Below, one piece after another: positions 25,501 through 33,589 of a DNA stretch of 64,000 nt; within the stretch, counting starts at the first letter, position 1, and the number at the start of each line of letters is the position of its first letter. Both the position numbers and the translations under genes were made by a program. This DNA comes from Atriophallophorus winterbourni (Eukaryota > Platyhelminthes > Trematoda > Plagiorchiida > Microphallidae). The stretch is from assembly GCA_013407085.1 (NCBI GenBank), contig JACCGJ010019042.1, positions 101,138 through 165,137 on the forward strand. The letters run 5' to 3'. The notes under the pieces are model-generated. The model did no database searches. It was not told the origin of the DNA and saw only the letters and a program-made list of their open reading frames with translations.

Positions 25501-27514
25501 CGGTATGTTCAAGATACTACGGATGCTTCGTAAACGGAAAGCATTCAGTCTTGCGCGAATGGTTCAGGCTTCACTGCCGTACAGTAAGGCATTTAGTACG
25601 CACGCGTCTGAACGTTCCGGTTTATTACCCTTATTTAATATCAGAGATTTTGGTCCTGTTTTATATTAGCATGGTTTACCAATCACCCATTATTTGATTT
25701 AATAGTTTTAAAACCTCTGTTGATGATAGTTTTGTTGTTTCTGACGAGCGTTTATCTTCCTGACTGACGAGGTCTTATTTGTGGTTCCCAGGTCGCGGCT
25801 TACGCCTCCAGTGATTTGAAGTATTCTCACATGATTGCCAATCCGTCTATCGTGAACGGAATGTCGGAAACGATAGAAGTGTCCTCCCAGAGTCCTAACG
25901 TACCTCACACAACCAAACCGGTCGGGAAACCATCTTTCTCAAAGGTATTACACCGTTTCTTTTTCGCATCATTTGACGCCATTCCAAGCCTAGTTCTACT
26001 TGCATTCTTTTGATTTTATTGCACTGATTTCAGATGACCAGTTAGTTCATTCACAACTTGGATTGCTACACACTTGGTTACATATTATGATCTCTATCAT
26101 AACTGGTTTCCAGTATGACGTCACAAGTCTGAACCTAGGCAACTTGCCACATAATCTGGTAGACTAAAAACACCAATGGGGCAATTCTAACAGCAAGCTT
26201 TTCAATCTTAATGGTTCAAGATCGATCCTTCTGGCTTTTGCAAATTCGTACGTACATACATACATACATATATCCATACATACATACATACATACATACA
26301 TACATACATACATACATACATACATACATACATACATACATACATACATACATACATACATACATACATACATGCATACTGCATACATACATACATATAC
26401 ATACACATACATACATGCATGCATACATACAATGAGCTTCACCAACGTTGCCATTGATGGGCCACGAAAGTATCCCATGTGGCTGTCTCTTTTGGGTTGT
26501 TCGATTTTGTGGATATCTCTTCATCAACTTAACTACCTCGTTTCTAGCTCGCATCCACTCATGTCATGTCGTTCATCCAAGCTTCCTGTACTCCTGGTTC
26601 TGGCTGTAAAAAAACCATTTATCACAGCTAATGAGCCGTAAATCCAACACGTGGCCCAGCACTCTGCTTTTACGTTCTTCTATTTTACGACCAGTCTCAC
26701 TCTGTGACACGAATATGTTCCAATCTGTGTTGATTAAAATCCAAGAATGTTATGAGCAACCGGTTGTTTACTTTCGTTTTCCAAGTTGACAGACCCCATT
26801 GAACAACCACCTGTGATGCGCGATATGTCACTCCAACGACCTGTTCCAAACCGACAGCAGACCACCTCTTCCGCCGACGTCCATCACAGCGCCTCCCGCA
26901 GCCCGAATCCTCCCACGCTTCAGCGTTTCGATTGTTGCTGAGCAACACTGCGATTTCTAATTTTTATTCACTTTCATGCACTCACTGCCTTTCGTTCCCG
27001 TGCGTCTGTGATTTTCGTGGTGCTCATGGTATGAATACACACTCCCGCATTTGTCTTTCCCACTTTCACTGACATGCTCTCCCAATTCGAGATGATGAAA
27101 TGATCATTTTGTACATTATCCGTCTGCATACGTTTACAATTTCCGTTGTACAAATGGCATCCATTAACCCTTTTCTCGAGATTCTCACACGTTCTGATTC
27201 CTACTTCATGAGGTATTTTTCACTGAATCATTGAGCGTTCATTTCTACGGTAACCTCGATGCTTGTTTCTTTTACTTGTCTGAATATTTTTCGGATATAT
27301 TTTGGTCACCATCATCTGATTTCTTTGTTTTGTTCTATCAATATCCGGGGAGGATGCCACAGTTGTTGTCATACGGGGTTCGTTTTCGCTTTCTGCTTAC
27401 TTTTCCATCAACCCTATCGACCAGTATGATGATCACCCGATACCATTTTCCGGCGACAACAAGGAAGACCCATTCCAAAAAATTGGAAGTTTTTGTAGAA
27501 ATCAATCATTTTAA
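7372..27514 (+). CDS. DNTTIP1: DNTTIP1 (TdIF1) orthologue, whole gene model, exons joined
   Basis: DNTTIP1 is the dimeric scaffold subunit of the MiDAC histone deacetylase complex (with HDAC1/2 and MIDEAS). It acts in the nucleus and binds DNA or nucleosomes through a C-terminal Ski/Sno/Dac-like domain. Coding exons: 7372-7519, 9114-9856, 10860-10954, 13655-13763, 16907-17008, 18366-19046, 21236-21276, 22181-22315, 24494-24731, 25792-25944 and, tentatively, 27425-27514. Every junction has GT..AG ends and matching phase. Exons 3-5 carry the N-terminal dimerisation region (LLRKMLQPFVNQ, then IAVKNIRENLGDESVSEDDL). Exons 8-9 carry the C-terminal domain (FTLGSSAN, GAARGRIYTKYPELFRY, DPEDKSW, FVLPPWILAK). 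Exons 1-10 give 815 residues and exon 11 would make 844, against about 330 in vertebrates. The excess is a Ser/Thr-rich N-terminal part and a long basic linker. The start choice and the 3' end are the weak points. Confidence 0.85.
7655..7846 (-). repeat. family A SINE-like element, tail missing
   Basis: In DNTTIP1 intron 1. It keeps ACTGTCAGGTTGCC, GTGAGACTCCAGCG and CACGGTGTTAGCTGCAC in reverse orientation. Confidence 0.75.
7885..7990 (-). repeat. interspersed repeat C, copy 2
   Basis: The reverse complement of 3,520-3,620: AGTAGTGCTGGGGACGCCGC, then TTCATTGAAGCCGGCTCATC and GGAGGAGATAGT. It lies next to a family A copy inside intron 1. Confidence 0.65.
8458..8692 (+). repeat. family A SINE-like element
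   Basis: Near full length in intron 1. It begins GATGTGCAATCGTGCACTAC and ends in a CATACATACATAC tail. The GCCTGGATCAGGC hairpin is mutated away. Confidence 0.8.
9114..9856 (+). CDS. DNTTIP1: DNTTIP1 exon 2, large Ser/Thr-rich
   Basis: The acceptor CAATTCAG and donor GTGAGT bound 743 open bases, which is long for chance in AT-rich DNA. The roughly 248 residues are rich in Ser, Thr and Asn (for example SSTSSPHV at the end). They have no counterpart that I know of in vertebrate DNTTIP1. No membrane segment or motif was recognised. Confidence 0.7.
9958..10094 (+). repeat. family A SINE-like element, damaged
   Basis: Holds the middle part (TCTAGGCCTGGGCAACTTGA). It lacks the 5' start and most of the 3' hairpin region and ends near a CATACGTACAT tail. 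It starts about 100 bases after the exon 2 donor. Confidence 0.7.
10465..10650 (+). repeat. family A SINE-like element, diverged
   Basis: In intron 2. It keeps ACTTCTGTGTTGTGCTAAAT, AGTGAGCTGTAGTCTCACTT and CATGTGCAGTCTATGACTGT, with internal deletions. Confidence 0.7.
10860..10954 (+). CDS. DNTTIP1: DNTTIP1 exon 3, basic segment
   Basis: The acceptor TTGTTTTACAG and donor GTGAGT bound 95 bases. The product contains PRLNMRHANVKRYPKYNTRR, a basic stretch that lines up with the basic segment just before the dimerisation domain in vertebrate DNTTIP1. It begins in phase 0 and leaves two bases, as exon 4 requires. It is too short to stand out as a reading frame. Confidence 0.75.
12140..12284 (+). 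repeat. family A SINE-like element, 3' two thirds
   Basis: In intron 3. The 3' part from the pyrimidine-rich middle to the hairpin is nearly consensus (TCTAGGCCTGGGCAACCTGA, GCCTGGATCAGGC). The tail reads CACATCACATC instead of CATA units. Confidence 0.8.
12418..12530 (-). repeat. family A SINE-like element, 5' half
   Basis: In intron 3, opposite in direction to the copy 130 bases before it. It holds GTGAGACTCCAGCGTATTTC, CATGCAGCTCAGTAC and GCAAAAGTACTGCGC. Confidence 0.7.
13355..13632 (+). repeat. family A SINE-like element with repeated 3' unit
   Basis: Ends 23 bases before exon 4. The 3' unit is present again after the first tail. CAGTATCCTAACCCATGT is followed by CAGTATCGTAGCCCACGT, and a third GTGCAATCTTTGAATGTGCGG to CCTGAATCAGGCTTATGA follows a CATACC-type tail. 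Confidence 0.75.
13655..13763 (+). CDS. DNTTIP1: DNTTIP1 exon 4, start of dimerisation domain
   Basis: Encodes HTGLILDARVTLRLLRKMLQ followed by a PFVNQAMDKVL helix and QHYMQ. This matches the first helices of the DNTTIP1 dimerisation domain (vertebrate pattern: DLLRAVLQPSIN...KYM). Donor CAG|GTCAGT, phase 0. Confidence 0.88.
14050..14282 (+). repeat. family A SINE-like element
   Basis: In intron 4. Good match from GTGCTGTGCAGCTAACACCG to CTGAATCAGGCTTGCGCTTT. A small deletion removes the CCCACGTG part. Confidence 0.8.
15535..15750 (+). repeat. family A SINE-like element
   Basis: In intron 4. Runs from GACAGCTTTACAGCTAACACC through TCTAGGCCTGGGCAACTTGA to CCTGGATCATGCTTATGATT and a CACACATACC tail. 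Confidence 0.8.
16907..17008 (+). CDS. DNTTIP1: DNTTIP1 exon 5, end of dimerisation domain
   Basis: 34 codons between the acceptor TTTTTTCAG and donor GTAAGC, both phase 0. It encodes IAVKNIRENLGDE and SVSEDDLARFQRSIMRR, which match the vertebrate AALNVRDNVGEEVD segment and the helix after it. Confidence 0.88.
17155..17390 (-). repeat. family A SINE-like element
   Basis: Full-length reverse copy in intron 5: GCCTGATCCAGGCCAAGTGC, GCACGGTGTTATCCGCACAG and ACGATTGCACATCCGTGC are all present. Confidence 0.85.
17510..17582 (-). repeat. interspersed repeat C, partial copy 3
   Basis: Reads ACCAATGAAGCCGGCTAATC then GTACAAGAGTTAAAGTAAAG, the 5' part of repeat C in reverse. A family A copy abuts it. 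Confidence 0.5.
17585..17708 (-). repeat. family A SINE-like element, internally deleted
   Basis: In intron 5. The 3' third joins directly to the 5' end: GATTGCCCAGGCCTAGACAA is followed at once by ATCAATTTACCACGG, so the middle of about 80 bases is lost. Confidence 0.7.
18130..18312 (+). repeat. family A SINE-like element, tail unit tandemly duplicated
   Basis: Ends 54 bases before exon 6. The 3' unit of about 75 bases, from CAGTATCT to the CATAC tail, occurs twice in a row (18,160-18,238 and 18,238-18,308) with almost identical sequence. Confidence 0.85.
18366..19046 (+). CDS. DNTTIP1: DNTTIP1 exon 6, long interdomain linker
   Basis: 681 open bases (227 codons) between the acceptor TCTCCACAG and donor GTGAGT, phase 0 at both ends. 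The linker is Ser/Pro-rich, then strongly basic. Runs such as ERRPVRKSQCRGRF and RGKRTSSRIGR could act in nuclear import or DNA contact. In vertebrates the same place holds a much shorter basic, AT-hook-like linker. Confidence 0.75.
19471..19867. mobile_element. MITE-like inverted-repeat element
   Basis: The left arm 19,471-19,528 starts CATAATGCAAAGAAATTTGA. The right arm 19,811-19,867 is its reverse complement with a few mismatches (CATAACGCAAAGAAATTTAA). Arms of about 57 bases at roughly 90% identity enclose about 280 bases with no coding frame. It lies in DNTTIP1 intron 6. No clear target-site duplication is seen, so its class is open. Confidence 0.6.
20382..20592 (-). repeat. family A SINE-like element, diverged
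   Basis: In intron 6. Keeps GTGATCCAGATAAAGTGCC, GTGAGACTCCAGCGTGTTG and ACTGCACGATTGCACATCCG. Confidence 0.75.
21236..21276 (+). CDS. DNTTIP1: DNTTIP1 exon 7, 41-nt exon
   Basis: The acceptor CATTTCAG and donor GTGAGT bound only 41 bases (NPPDCTSFTSNHQ plus two bases). It is supported mainly because its phases join exon 6 (phase 0) to exon 8, which needs two bases from upstream. It falls below usual gene-finder limits. Confidence 0.6.
21722..21780 (-). repeat. family A SINE-like element, 3' tail only
   Basis: In intron 7. Only TATGAAAGCACAAGCCTGAT, CTAGGCAAAGTGCCGCACAG and a short rest remain. Confidence 0.7.
22181..22315 (+). CDS. DNTTIP1: DNTTIP1 exon 8
   Basis: The acceptor CCTTCTAG and donor GTATGT bound 135 bases. 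The end reads PRLDFTPSTQFTLGSSAN, which aligns with the vertebrate segment leading into the C-terminal domain (PARLNESTTFVLGSRAN). The first half is Ser/Asp-rich and not conserved. Confidence 0.88.
23605..23797 (+). repeat. family A SINE-like element
   Basis: In intron 8. Starts within the 5' part (AATTGCCACCGGAAGTGAGC) and is complete to the tail CATACATAAACATG. Confidence 0.8.
24494..24731 (+). CDS. DNTTIP1: DNTTIP1 exon 9, C-terminal Ski/Sno/Dac-like domain
   Basis: The diagnostic exon. It encodes LGLGAARGRIYTKYPELFRY, then CDPEDKSWLYKHRLLTGHG, a YLMHADQIRLVA helix and FVLPPWILAK. The spacing of RGRIY, the YP-LF-Y box, DP-DK-W and the closing FVLP-W box matches vertebrate DNTTIP1. Donor AAA|GTAAGT, phase 0. 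Confidence 0.92.
24850..25615 (-). mobile_element. RTE-like LINE fragment, C-terminal part of reverse transcriptase ORF
   Basis: In DNTTIP1 intron 9, antisense to the gene. The minus strand reads ALLYGSE, then VGLQNMFTLLRQRRLRWLGH, then AERGSRRRRAIDP and a decayed zinc-finger-like end. The same segments occur intact in the plus-strand RTE element at 51,499-51,930, so both copies belong to one family. Several stops and shifts show it is dead. Confidence 0.8.
25792..25944 (+). CDS. DNTTIP1: DNTTIP1 exon 10
   Basis: The acceptor GGTTCCCAG and donor AAAG|GTATTA bound 51 codons. The helix VAAYASSDLKYSH follows FVLPPWILAK directly, as the last helix does in vertebrates. A Ser/Pro-rich tail comes next. 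If this donor is not used, translation reads on to a TGA at 26011-26013. Confidence 0.7.
26248..26430. repeat. (TACA)n microsatellite
   Basis: About 180 bases of TACATACA repeats with a few variants (TATATCC, CATGCATACTGCATAC). All frames across it are open, which makes false proteins on both strands. The unit equals the CATA tail of family A, so it may have grown from such a tail. Confidence 0.95.
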
Positions 27515-29330
27515 ATTGGATTGCGGTTATTTTGTTTTGCGTGTCAAACTTTTTGCCACAGTCTGTTTTCGCATCGCGATTACCTGCGATAGTGTATGTG
27601 AAACATGTCCCTCTTGCAAGGCATTGAAGTTACGGTCTAACGTGTTTGTGGACTCGAATCCCATTCGTATGCATTGATTTGGGGGAATGGTCTATATTAA
27701 ATCTTTCTACTGTTTACCTATGCGATTATCAGCCCCTCTACCAATGTCACTGGGATTATTGAAGGAGCCAATTCATTGCATGGATTTGTTTTAGTCGGTA
27801 GGCCCGTAATGAACGTATCGGTGCTTCTCGGGATCGTTTGGAACTTTCATCAGAAATCTTGACAGTAAGGTTTGCCCCGTTTATTCGTCCTTTAACGCTT
27901 CATTCTGAACCATGATCAATAGGTTCATCGATGAATCTAGCTGCAAGCAAGCAGTCGTGAAACGAATGGTTATTTGCATTGATTTGTCATTAAAACTGGT
28001 TCGTAAATGGTTTACTCTGAAGGTCGGAAAATCGGTTACGTGCACATATGAGTATCTCTTGGTTAGATCCACATATATAATTTTCTTCATTTGGTCATTA
28101 ATATCGCCTGCACTATGCATAGTTCATTCTGAGACTGAGAAATTGTTAATCAGCAGGCTTTTGAATAGTTGTTGAGAATGGACCCATTGAAGCGTTCACG
28201 ACCTTATTTGATTGAGACATTTCCTTACTCTTGCAAATCGCTTCATATTTGTCAAATACTGGTGTTGTTTGAATGTTAATTGAGAAAGTTATCCTCGTTG
28301 ATTTGTCGGAATCTCAACCGACATTTCGGTTTGGGGCGAATTCGCTACTAGCCTGCTTTTGAACGCCATGAAATCACATTACATCTAAAATTTTACTCAT
28401 GACTTCGGCGGTTTTGGTTTGCCCACCGCTTCGTTTTTGAGTTTGGTTTGGGTAAATGTCGGTTTTGTGTTTATTATAGCCGTACTGCTTTAGTGTCGTA
28501 TGCCACAAGACCACGGACATCCATTAAACAATTTCAATACAATTTGTTCGGCAAGACCGCTGCTAGTACCCAACTTGCGTTTTGTTCAATTTTGAATTTG
28601 GGAAAGATGCCATATTCGCAAATTCCAATGTGTAAGCTAATCTCTGTTTTTCGATTTCGCCCAAAATTGGGGTGTTTGATCATGAATTTCTGCGTCCGAA
28701 ATTACGGTAATTTTCAATTTCAAATTCTCATATAAGCAAAATCCTGATTAATCGTAAAATGCGCATGTACATACATTTCCATTACACATATTCCACGACC
28801 GGTTTCGTTGGGTAGGGAAAAAACGATCAGGATCCATATGACTTGAATCAATGGAGGAATGGTAAACAGGATGTGATCTTGCACGCCACTGTTGAATATG
28901 GCTGACAATAGCAACTTGCTCATTAAAATTTGACCACACGCAGATCGGTGAAACCCATGGGCTTCAGCGGAAAACTCGCAGTTGCATTCATTTTCGTCCT
29001 GGGTTGTGTGTTATTTGGAGCTGACTGCAAATGCAGGTTTTTCGTTAATTAAATGTTAGTTCGTTAGAAGTGCGTAGGCACAAGTGACTGAGCAGCTTGG
29101 TCGTTTCAAATGTATCTAATGGACTTGCAAGTTCACACCCGTTTAGCTGTTTATGATTTTGCAATATCACTGAGACAGCATTGGTAAACGCAAATGCTCT
29201 CGCGATTTATTAAGATTCAAGATTACTCTAAAGTGTTCATACCAAAGGTTTCAGTGGAACTATTTGAGTATTCAGACGACTCACAAATTGAAACCTTGTG
29301 CGAAATTTTGATAGTACTAGGGATTGTCGC
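26440..29330. other. mostly unassigned stretch downstream of DNTTIP1
   Basis: Apart from the tentative exon at 27,425 I find no supported gene. The frames at 26,697-26,948 (minus) and 27,231-27,677 (plus) have no recognisable domain. A segment at 28,530-28,640 shows weak protein-level similarity to 39,434-39,545. Confidence 0.4.
27425..27514 (+). CDS. DNTTIP1: possible last DNTTIP1 exon
   Basis: After the acceptor TATCGACCAG the phase-0 frame reads YDDHPIPFSGDNKEDPF and so on for 29 residues, then TAA at 27512. The phase suits exon 10 and the composition is coding-like, but no homology supports it. The gene may end in the read-through tail of exon 10 instead. Confidence 0.35.
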   Translation, partial: YDDHPIPFSGDNKEDPFQKIGSFCRNQSF

Positions 29331-29337
29331 AACTTAA

Positions 29338-29835
29338 TTGCTTAAATTGAATTTAAGAAAATCCCCAGGTGCTGATAACATCACACCGGATGTCCTCAGT
29401 TTCTGTCATCGCCCGCTTCGTGAACAGCTTTCCAGACTGATTAACTATTCGTTGTTTAAGGGGTGCACCGAAAGATTAGAACTCCGGCCTAATAAAGCGA
29501 CTGCCTATCTGACGCTGGAAATTATAGTCCCGTCACATTAGTACCTGTTATTGGTAAGGCCATGGAACGTATAGTGTCAGAAGGAATTTTTAAACACAAT
29601 TGAATCGCGTAATTTGTTTTCGCCATCGCAGCTTGGATTTCGATCTCATCGTTCTTGTCTAACTAATCTTATTGTATTAGACGACTGGACGAAAGAGATG
29701 AATAGAAGTTATTTCATTCACGTTTGTTACTTATACATTTCGAATGATTTTTACAGTCAATCACTATGTGCATATGTAGTAGACTACTACAATAACGCCC
29801 ACGAAGGTAATAGAAAAACGCAGGTCACTGAATGA
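29338..29835 (+). mobile_element. CR1-like LINE fragment, first part of reverse transcriptase
   Basis: Reads LRKSPGADNITPDVL, the RT entry motif of CR1/Jockey LINEs, then after frame changes SQLGFRSHRSCLTNLIVLDD. It breaks off before the catalytic palm. The sequel of this kind of RT appears in the same direction at 32,290, so the two may be halves of one element. Confidence 0.8.
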
Positions 29836-29839
29836 TTTT

Positions 29840-31050
29840 GTCGCGATAGTTAAAATGTGTACAATGATAAAGAAGAACAGTCACGAAAAAGATGTCAAGG
29901 TCAATTGTTTTTAGGTCCCTTAAAACACAGTTGTTACACAGCCCTTCCAAGAAGTCTGGTCAGAGGAGACCTCTGATCTGAAATTGACAGTCGAATGGAC
30001 CAAGCGGTGCGAAGTCAATCCAGTCTGGAACATAGTATCACAGCAACCAGTCACTCCGAAGACAACCAAGGCACTTGATCTGCATTGGTCGATTGTAGGT
30101 GGTGACCGGGATAGGGTACACGAAGAACGGACCAGAAATAAGCTGAGTCACGTCTCACATTGAGTGAACGTGCTGCCGGAGCACTCTCACATGCGGTGGA
30201 CGCGCTGCAAGCGGAAGTTGCCTCCTGTCTTGGTCTTATTACGAACCCAGGAGAAGCAGATGTAAGCGCAACCGTAGGCTTGACAACAAAAATACAGATT
30301 TTTCGAAAACAGTCCCTGCTGAGAATTTCCTACATCCCAATGGCTGAGGGCAAACGGCCTTGCCTGGAGAAAACTGGGTGATGTGCCATGTCTGACTGGT
30401 AGAGACCTTGTCTGATAGATTTCCTGTTGGACGGTGGGTGCTCATGGTTGATGGATGGGGCTACCTGGCTGGTTAGTGACAAGCAGCGGTGGTCCGTTCA
30501 ATCATTTACGAGTCGATATAACCGCTTCATGTGGTGGCGCATCTGAGTAAACAAATGCGATTAAAAAGCTTGTTTATCATCTCGAAATTTGTTTCTAAGT
30601 CGTGTAAATTGCACCCATAAATTGGCTTTGTTTGTATCATTATGAAACTCCCACGCCTTTTCCGTTGGTTTCATCCATTTTTAATCCTGCTTCCTAGTTT
30701 AAATTTATTATGTTGAGAAGCTTTCTTCACAAATAATATTGAATGTTCGTGTTGTATAAATTTTAGGTGCTCTAAGAGAGAGACCGTATGACTAACCCGA
30801 TCAGAGCAATCCATTAGTGTACTGCAAATCGGTACTATGTGGCTACGTAAAAGCCAACAAGTTGAAGTTTTTACTTTGTAAGCCACAGATTGCTTGCAAG
30901 CAAACTTGGCTATATGGGTATCGATGGTCTTCTGAGGAACTGGATAATAGGCTTTTAAGCTATTCATAGATTTATTCATAGATTATATGCAGGTAAAAAC
31001 TATGCTTTATAAGACCAACAAAAATGTACATCCGGTCGGATGGTAAAAAA
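29840..31050. other. unassigned stretch between LINE pieces
   Basis: Includes a GC-richer block at about 29,950-30,480 with a 73-codon plus-strand frame (30,160-30,381) of unknown nature. The part near 31,000 may be the 3' tail of the minus-strand LINE. No gene is supported. Confidence 0.35.
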
Positions 31051-31062
31051 ATCAAAATATTG

Positions 31063-32270
31063 TTAGATTATTGTCAAACATAAAAAACATACTTGTCCAT
31101 GTGGATATCTAGTGATTTCTTGAAAACTTCCAGATTGGACCACATGAGTAGGTAAACTGTTCCACAATTGCACATTGCGAACGGAAAATGCATATTTGCG
31201 GCAGTTCAACCTGCTATGCTGTTGGTAAAGTTTCGATTGGTGACCTCGCAGATTTGTGTTATGGGAAAGATGAAACAAATGACCGCAAGGATGATTTGTT
31301 TGATTAAGCACTGTCCAAATGAATATAGTGCTCCTCGTTTCCGTCTGTATTCAGCCAAATGCAAATTCAATAATTTAAGTCGCGTTTCGTATGGATAATT
31401 TGATAGTCCCAGGACGAGTTTTGTCGCTCTGCGCTGTGGAGTTTCTAATAGCAGAATATCTTTTTTCAACCAAGGATCCCATGCCGGTATAGCATATTCA
31501 ACATGAGGACGGATGTACGTTGAAATCAATTTGCAGGCAATATTGGGGTCAAACGAACCTAGGACTCTTCTAAGGAGACCCAAGTTGTTTTCAGCTTTGC
31601 AGGCAGCCAGTCGACATTGCATTGAGTTTCCTAAGTCTGATTGGATAATCACACCTAAATCTTTTTCGGAGGAGACGGGTTTAATAACAGTGCGACCAAG
31701 ATAATATTCTTTGCTGGACTTGCTGTTGAGAGACAATAGGCTGCATTTCGAAGCATTCAGGGGCATTTCGTTGTCTATGGACCAAGTGTGAATCATATCG
31801 AGATCCCGTTGCAGGTTCTGCGTGTCGTCTGTGGAGTTTATCTTGCGCCAAAGCTTTGCGTCATCAGCGAAAATAAGCACGGACGACTGCAATACAGTAG
31901 GCAAGTCGTTTATATATATTAAAAACAAAAGCGGTCCGAGGACTGATCCTTGTGGGACACCACGGGCAACTTTAATCGACTCGGATAGTTCGTTTTTGAC
32001 TCTCACGTACATCTCACGAGATATCAACCATTCTTTAATCCATGCATGGAGTTTACCCTGTACTCCGTAGGTGAGTAGTTTCGACGAAAGTATTTCGTGA
32101 TTCACACGATCGAAGGCTTTTGAGAAATCGATATAAATTACGTCCACGGAGTGGCCGGCATTCAGTAGCTCAGACCAAGATTCTTTTGCTAATAGCAAAT
32201 TTGTCAGGCAGGATCGTTTTTTCCTGAATCCATGCTGTGCCTCGGAGATTAAATTATCATTCTCAAAGTG
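31063..32270 (-). mobile_element. CR1-like LINE, reverse transcriptase nearly intact
   Basis: The minus strand is open for about 355 codons from about 32,266 to 31,206. In order it has EAQHGFRKKRSCLTNLLLAK, VIYIDFSKAFDRVNHEIL, ARGVPQGSVLGPLLFLIYIN, the catalytic box LIFADDAKLW, then EKDLGVIIQSDL and ISTYIRPHVEYAIPAWDPWL. These are the palm and thumb motifs of a CR1/Jockey-clade RT. One frameshift near 31,300 carries the reading into a frame ending at 31,063 (FSVRNVQLWNSLP). The endonuclease and ORF1 are absent, so the copy is 5'-truncated. Confidence 0.9.
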
Positions 32271-32295
32271 ATGCTTTCAAGATGCTTTCAAGTCA
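32270..32295. repeat. 11-base direct repeat at a LINE junction
   Basis: The word GATGCTTTCAA occurs twice in immediate succession exactly where the minus-strand LINE begins and the plus-strand LINE resumes. It looks like an insertion scar. Confidence 0.5.
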
Positions 32296-33300
32296 GGTTG
32301 GGTAGTATGTATTCCGCGAAAGTAAAAGTTGTCAGTACTCGGACCGCTACTTTTCCTTATTTTTATCGATGACTTGGCAGCGTCCATTAAGTGTCCCTGC
32401 TATATTTCTGCAGATGATGTAAAGTTTATCGGATTACTGAATGAACTAGATCTTCTTTAGGATATCAAAAAGCTCATCGAGTGATCTGCTACATGCATCT
32501 ACCAGTTAACTTAACTAAATGCTATCGCTTTTCTAAAGTCGTTAGGAAGCTGGTGGTTGCTGGATCAGATGGTATACTTGAGACAAATAGGGTACCGAAA
32601 GTTATTGACTTAGGTATAGAGGTTTTAGCGGATTTTAAATGGGGTGATCAATGTGCAGCTGCTGTACAACCCACCAGTGGTGAGCATTTTCGCCTTAGAT
32701 CAGTTTTATCCTGCATGTCCCGGGGGTTTTCATACAATTATACAAAGCAGTCGTGAGACCACGTCTCGATTATTGCGTTCAAGCATGGTCACATCATTCG
32801 GAAAAAGATATTACCAAGCTTGAAGATGTTTAGCGCCTAGCTACTCGTATGACTGAAGGACAATAAAGTAGGTCTTATGAGTAACGATTGCTGAGTGTAG
32901 ATCTTTTCTCGCCGAACAGATGGCGGCTACGTGGGGACCTGATTGAAACCTTCAAAATCATGTCAAGTTTGAGTACTGTTCAGCCAAGTGAAATGTATGC
33001 TCTCGCGCCAAGTTTGGTTATTCGAGGCCAACCATTTAATCTAGCCAAGCGACGTGTCAGGACTAATGTTCTAATTACTTCTTCAGTGAAGTGGTAGTAG
33101 ATTACTGAAATCGTCTTTCAAAAGAAGTTGTCTGTTCCACTTAGGTAGCAGGTTACAAGAAGGGTCTGGGCTCTGTGTGGCCTTCTTCATTTCCTGATTT
33201 TTATCCGTAATTGAATAGTTGGTATCATCTAGATTTTGTCTTTGGAACGCACTTATGTCTCACCTCACCTATTTGTGAGAGGGAGTTTTTCTGTTTCATT
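32290..33300 (+). mobile_element. CR1-like LINE fragment, second part of reverse transcriptase
   Basis: Reads VLGPLLFLIFIDDLAASIK, then a decayed catalytic box CYISADDVKFIG at about 32,400, stops, and NRWRLRGDLIETFKIMSS near 32,930. A 3' tail ends near AAGAATAAATTTGTG (33,320). It is older and more damaged than the minus-strand LINE beside it. Confidence 0.8.
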
Positions 33301-33374
33301 CCAGATTACACTCATATAAGAATAAATTTGTGAAGATATTGCTTGAAATGTTGGACGCTCTTCTGTGGCATATT

Positions 33375-33435
33375 TCCGAAAGTGATGTGGACGCTGGATC
33401 AGCTCGTTAGCCACTTACTGTTCTTTGCAAACTGT
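33375..33435. repeat. short repeat shared with 1,660-1,740
   Basis: Contains the same GCTCGTTAGCCACTTACT core. It lies just past the LINE tail. Confidence 0.4.
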
Positions 33436-33589
33436 ACTTAGCTGAACACTCTTCTGACTCATTTTGTTCCGTCAGTTTTGAGCTTAGCAAACGTACTTGA
33501 ATTCTAGGACAGCATGATCCGATTGGCGGTTTATAGTCAATATTTTCTACAGAGGTAGGATCTGATGAATGTATTAGGTCCTAGGTAGA

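Noticed and set aside
26164..26554. Tyr-Val-Cys-Met and Tyr-Ile-His-Thr repeat proteins
   Set aside because: They are translations of the (TACA)n microsatellite in several frames.
27231..27677. 148-codon plus-strand frame
   Set aside because: No domain recognised. It overlaps the tentative last exon of DNTTIP1 in another frame, and the composition looks like AT-rich chance sequence.
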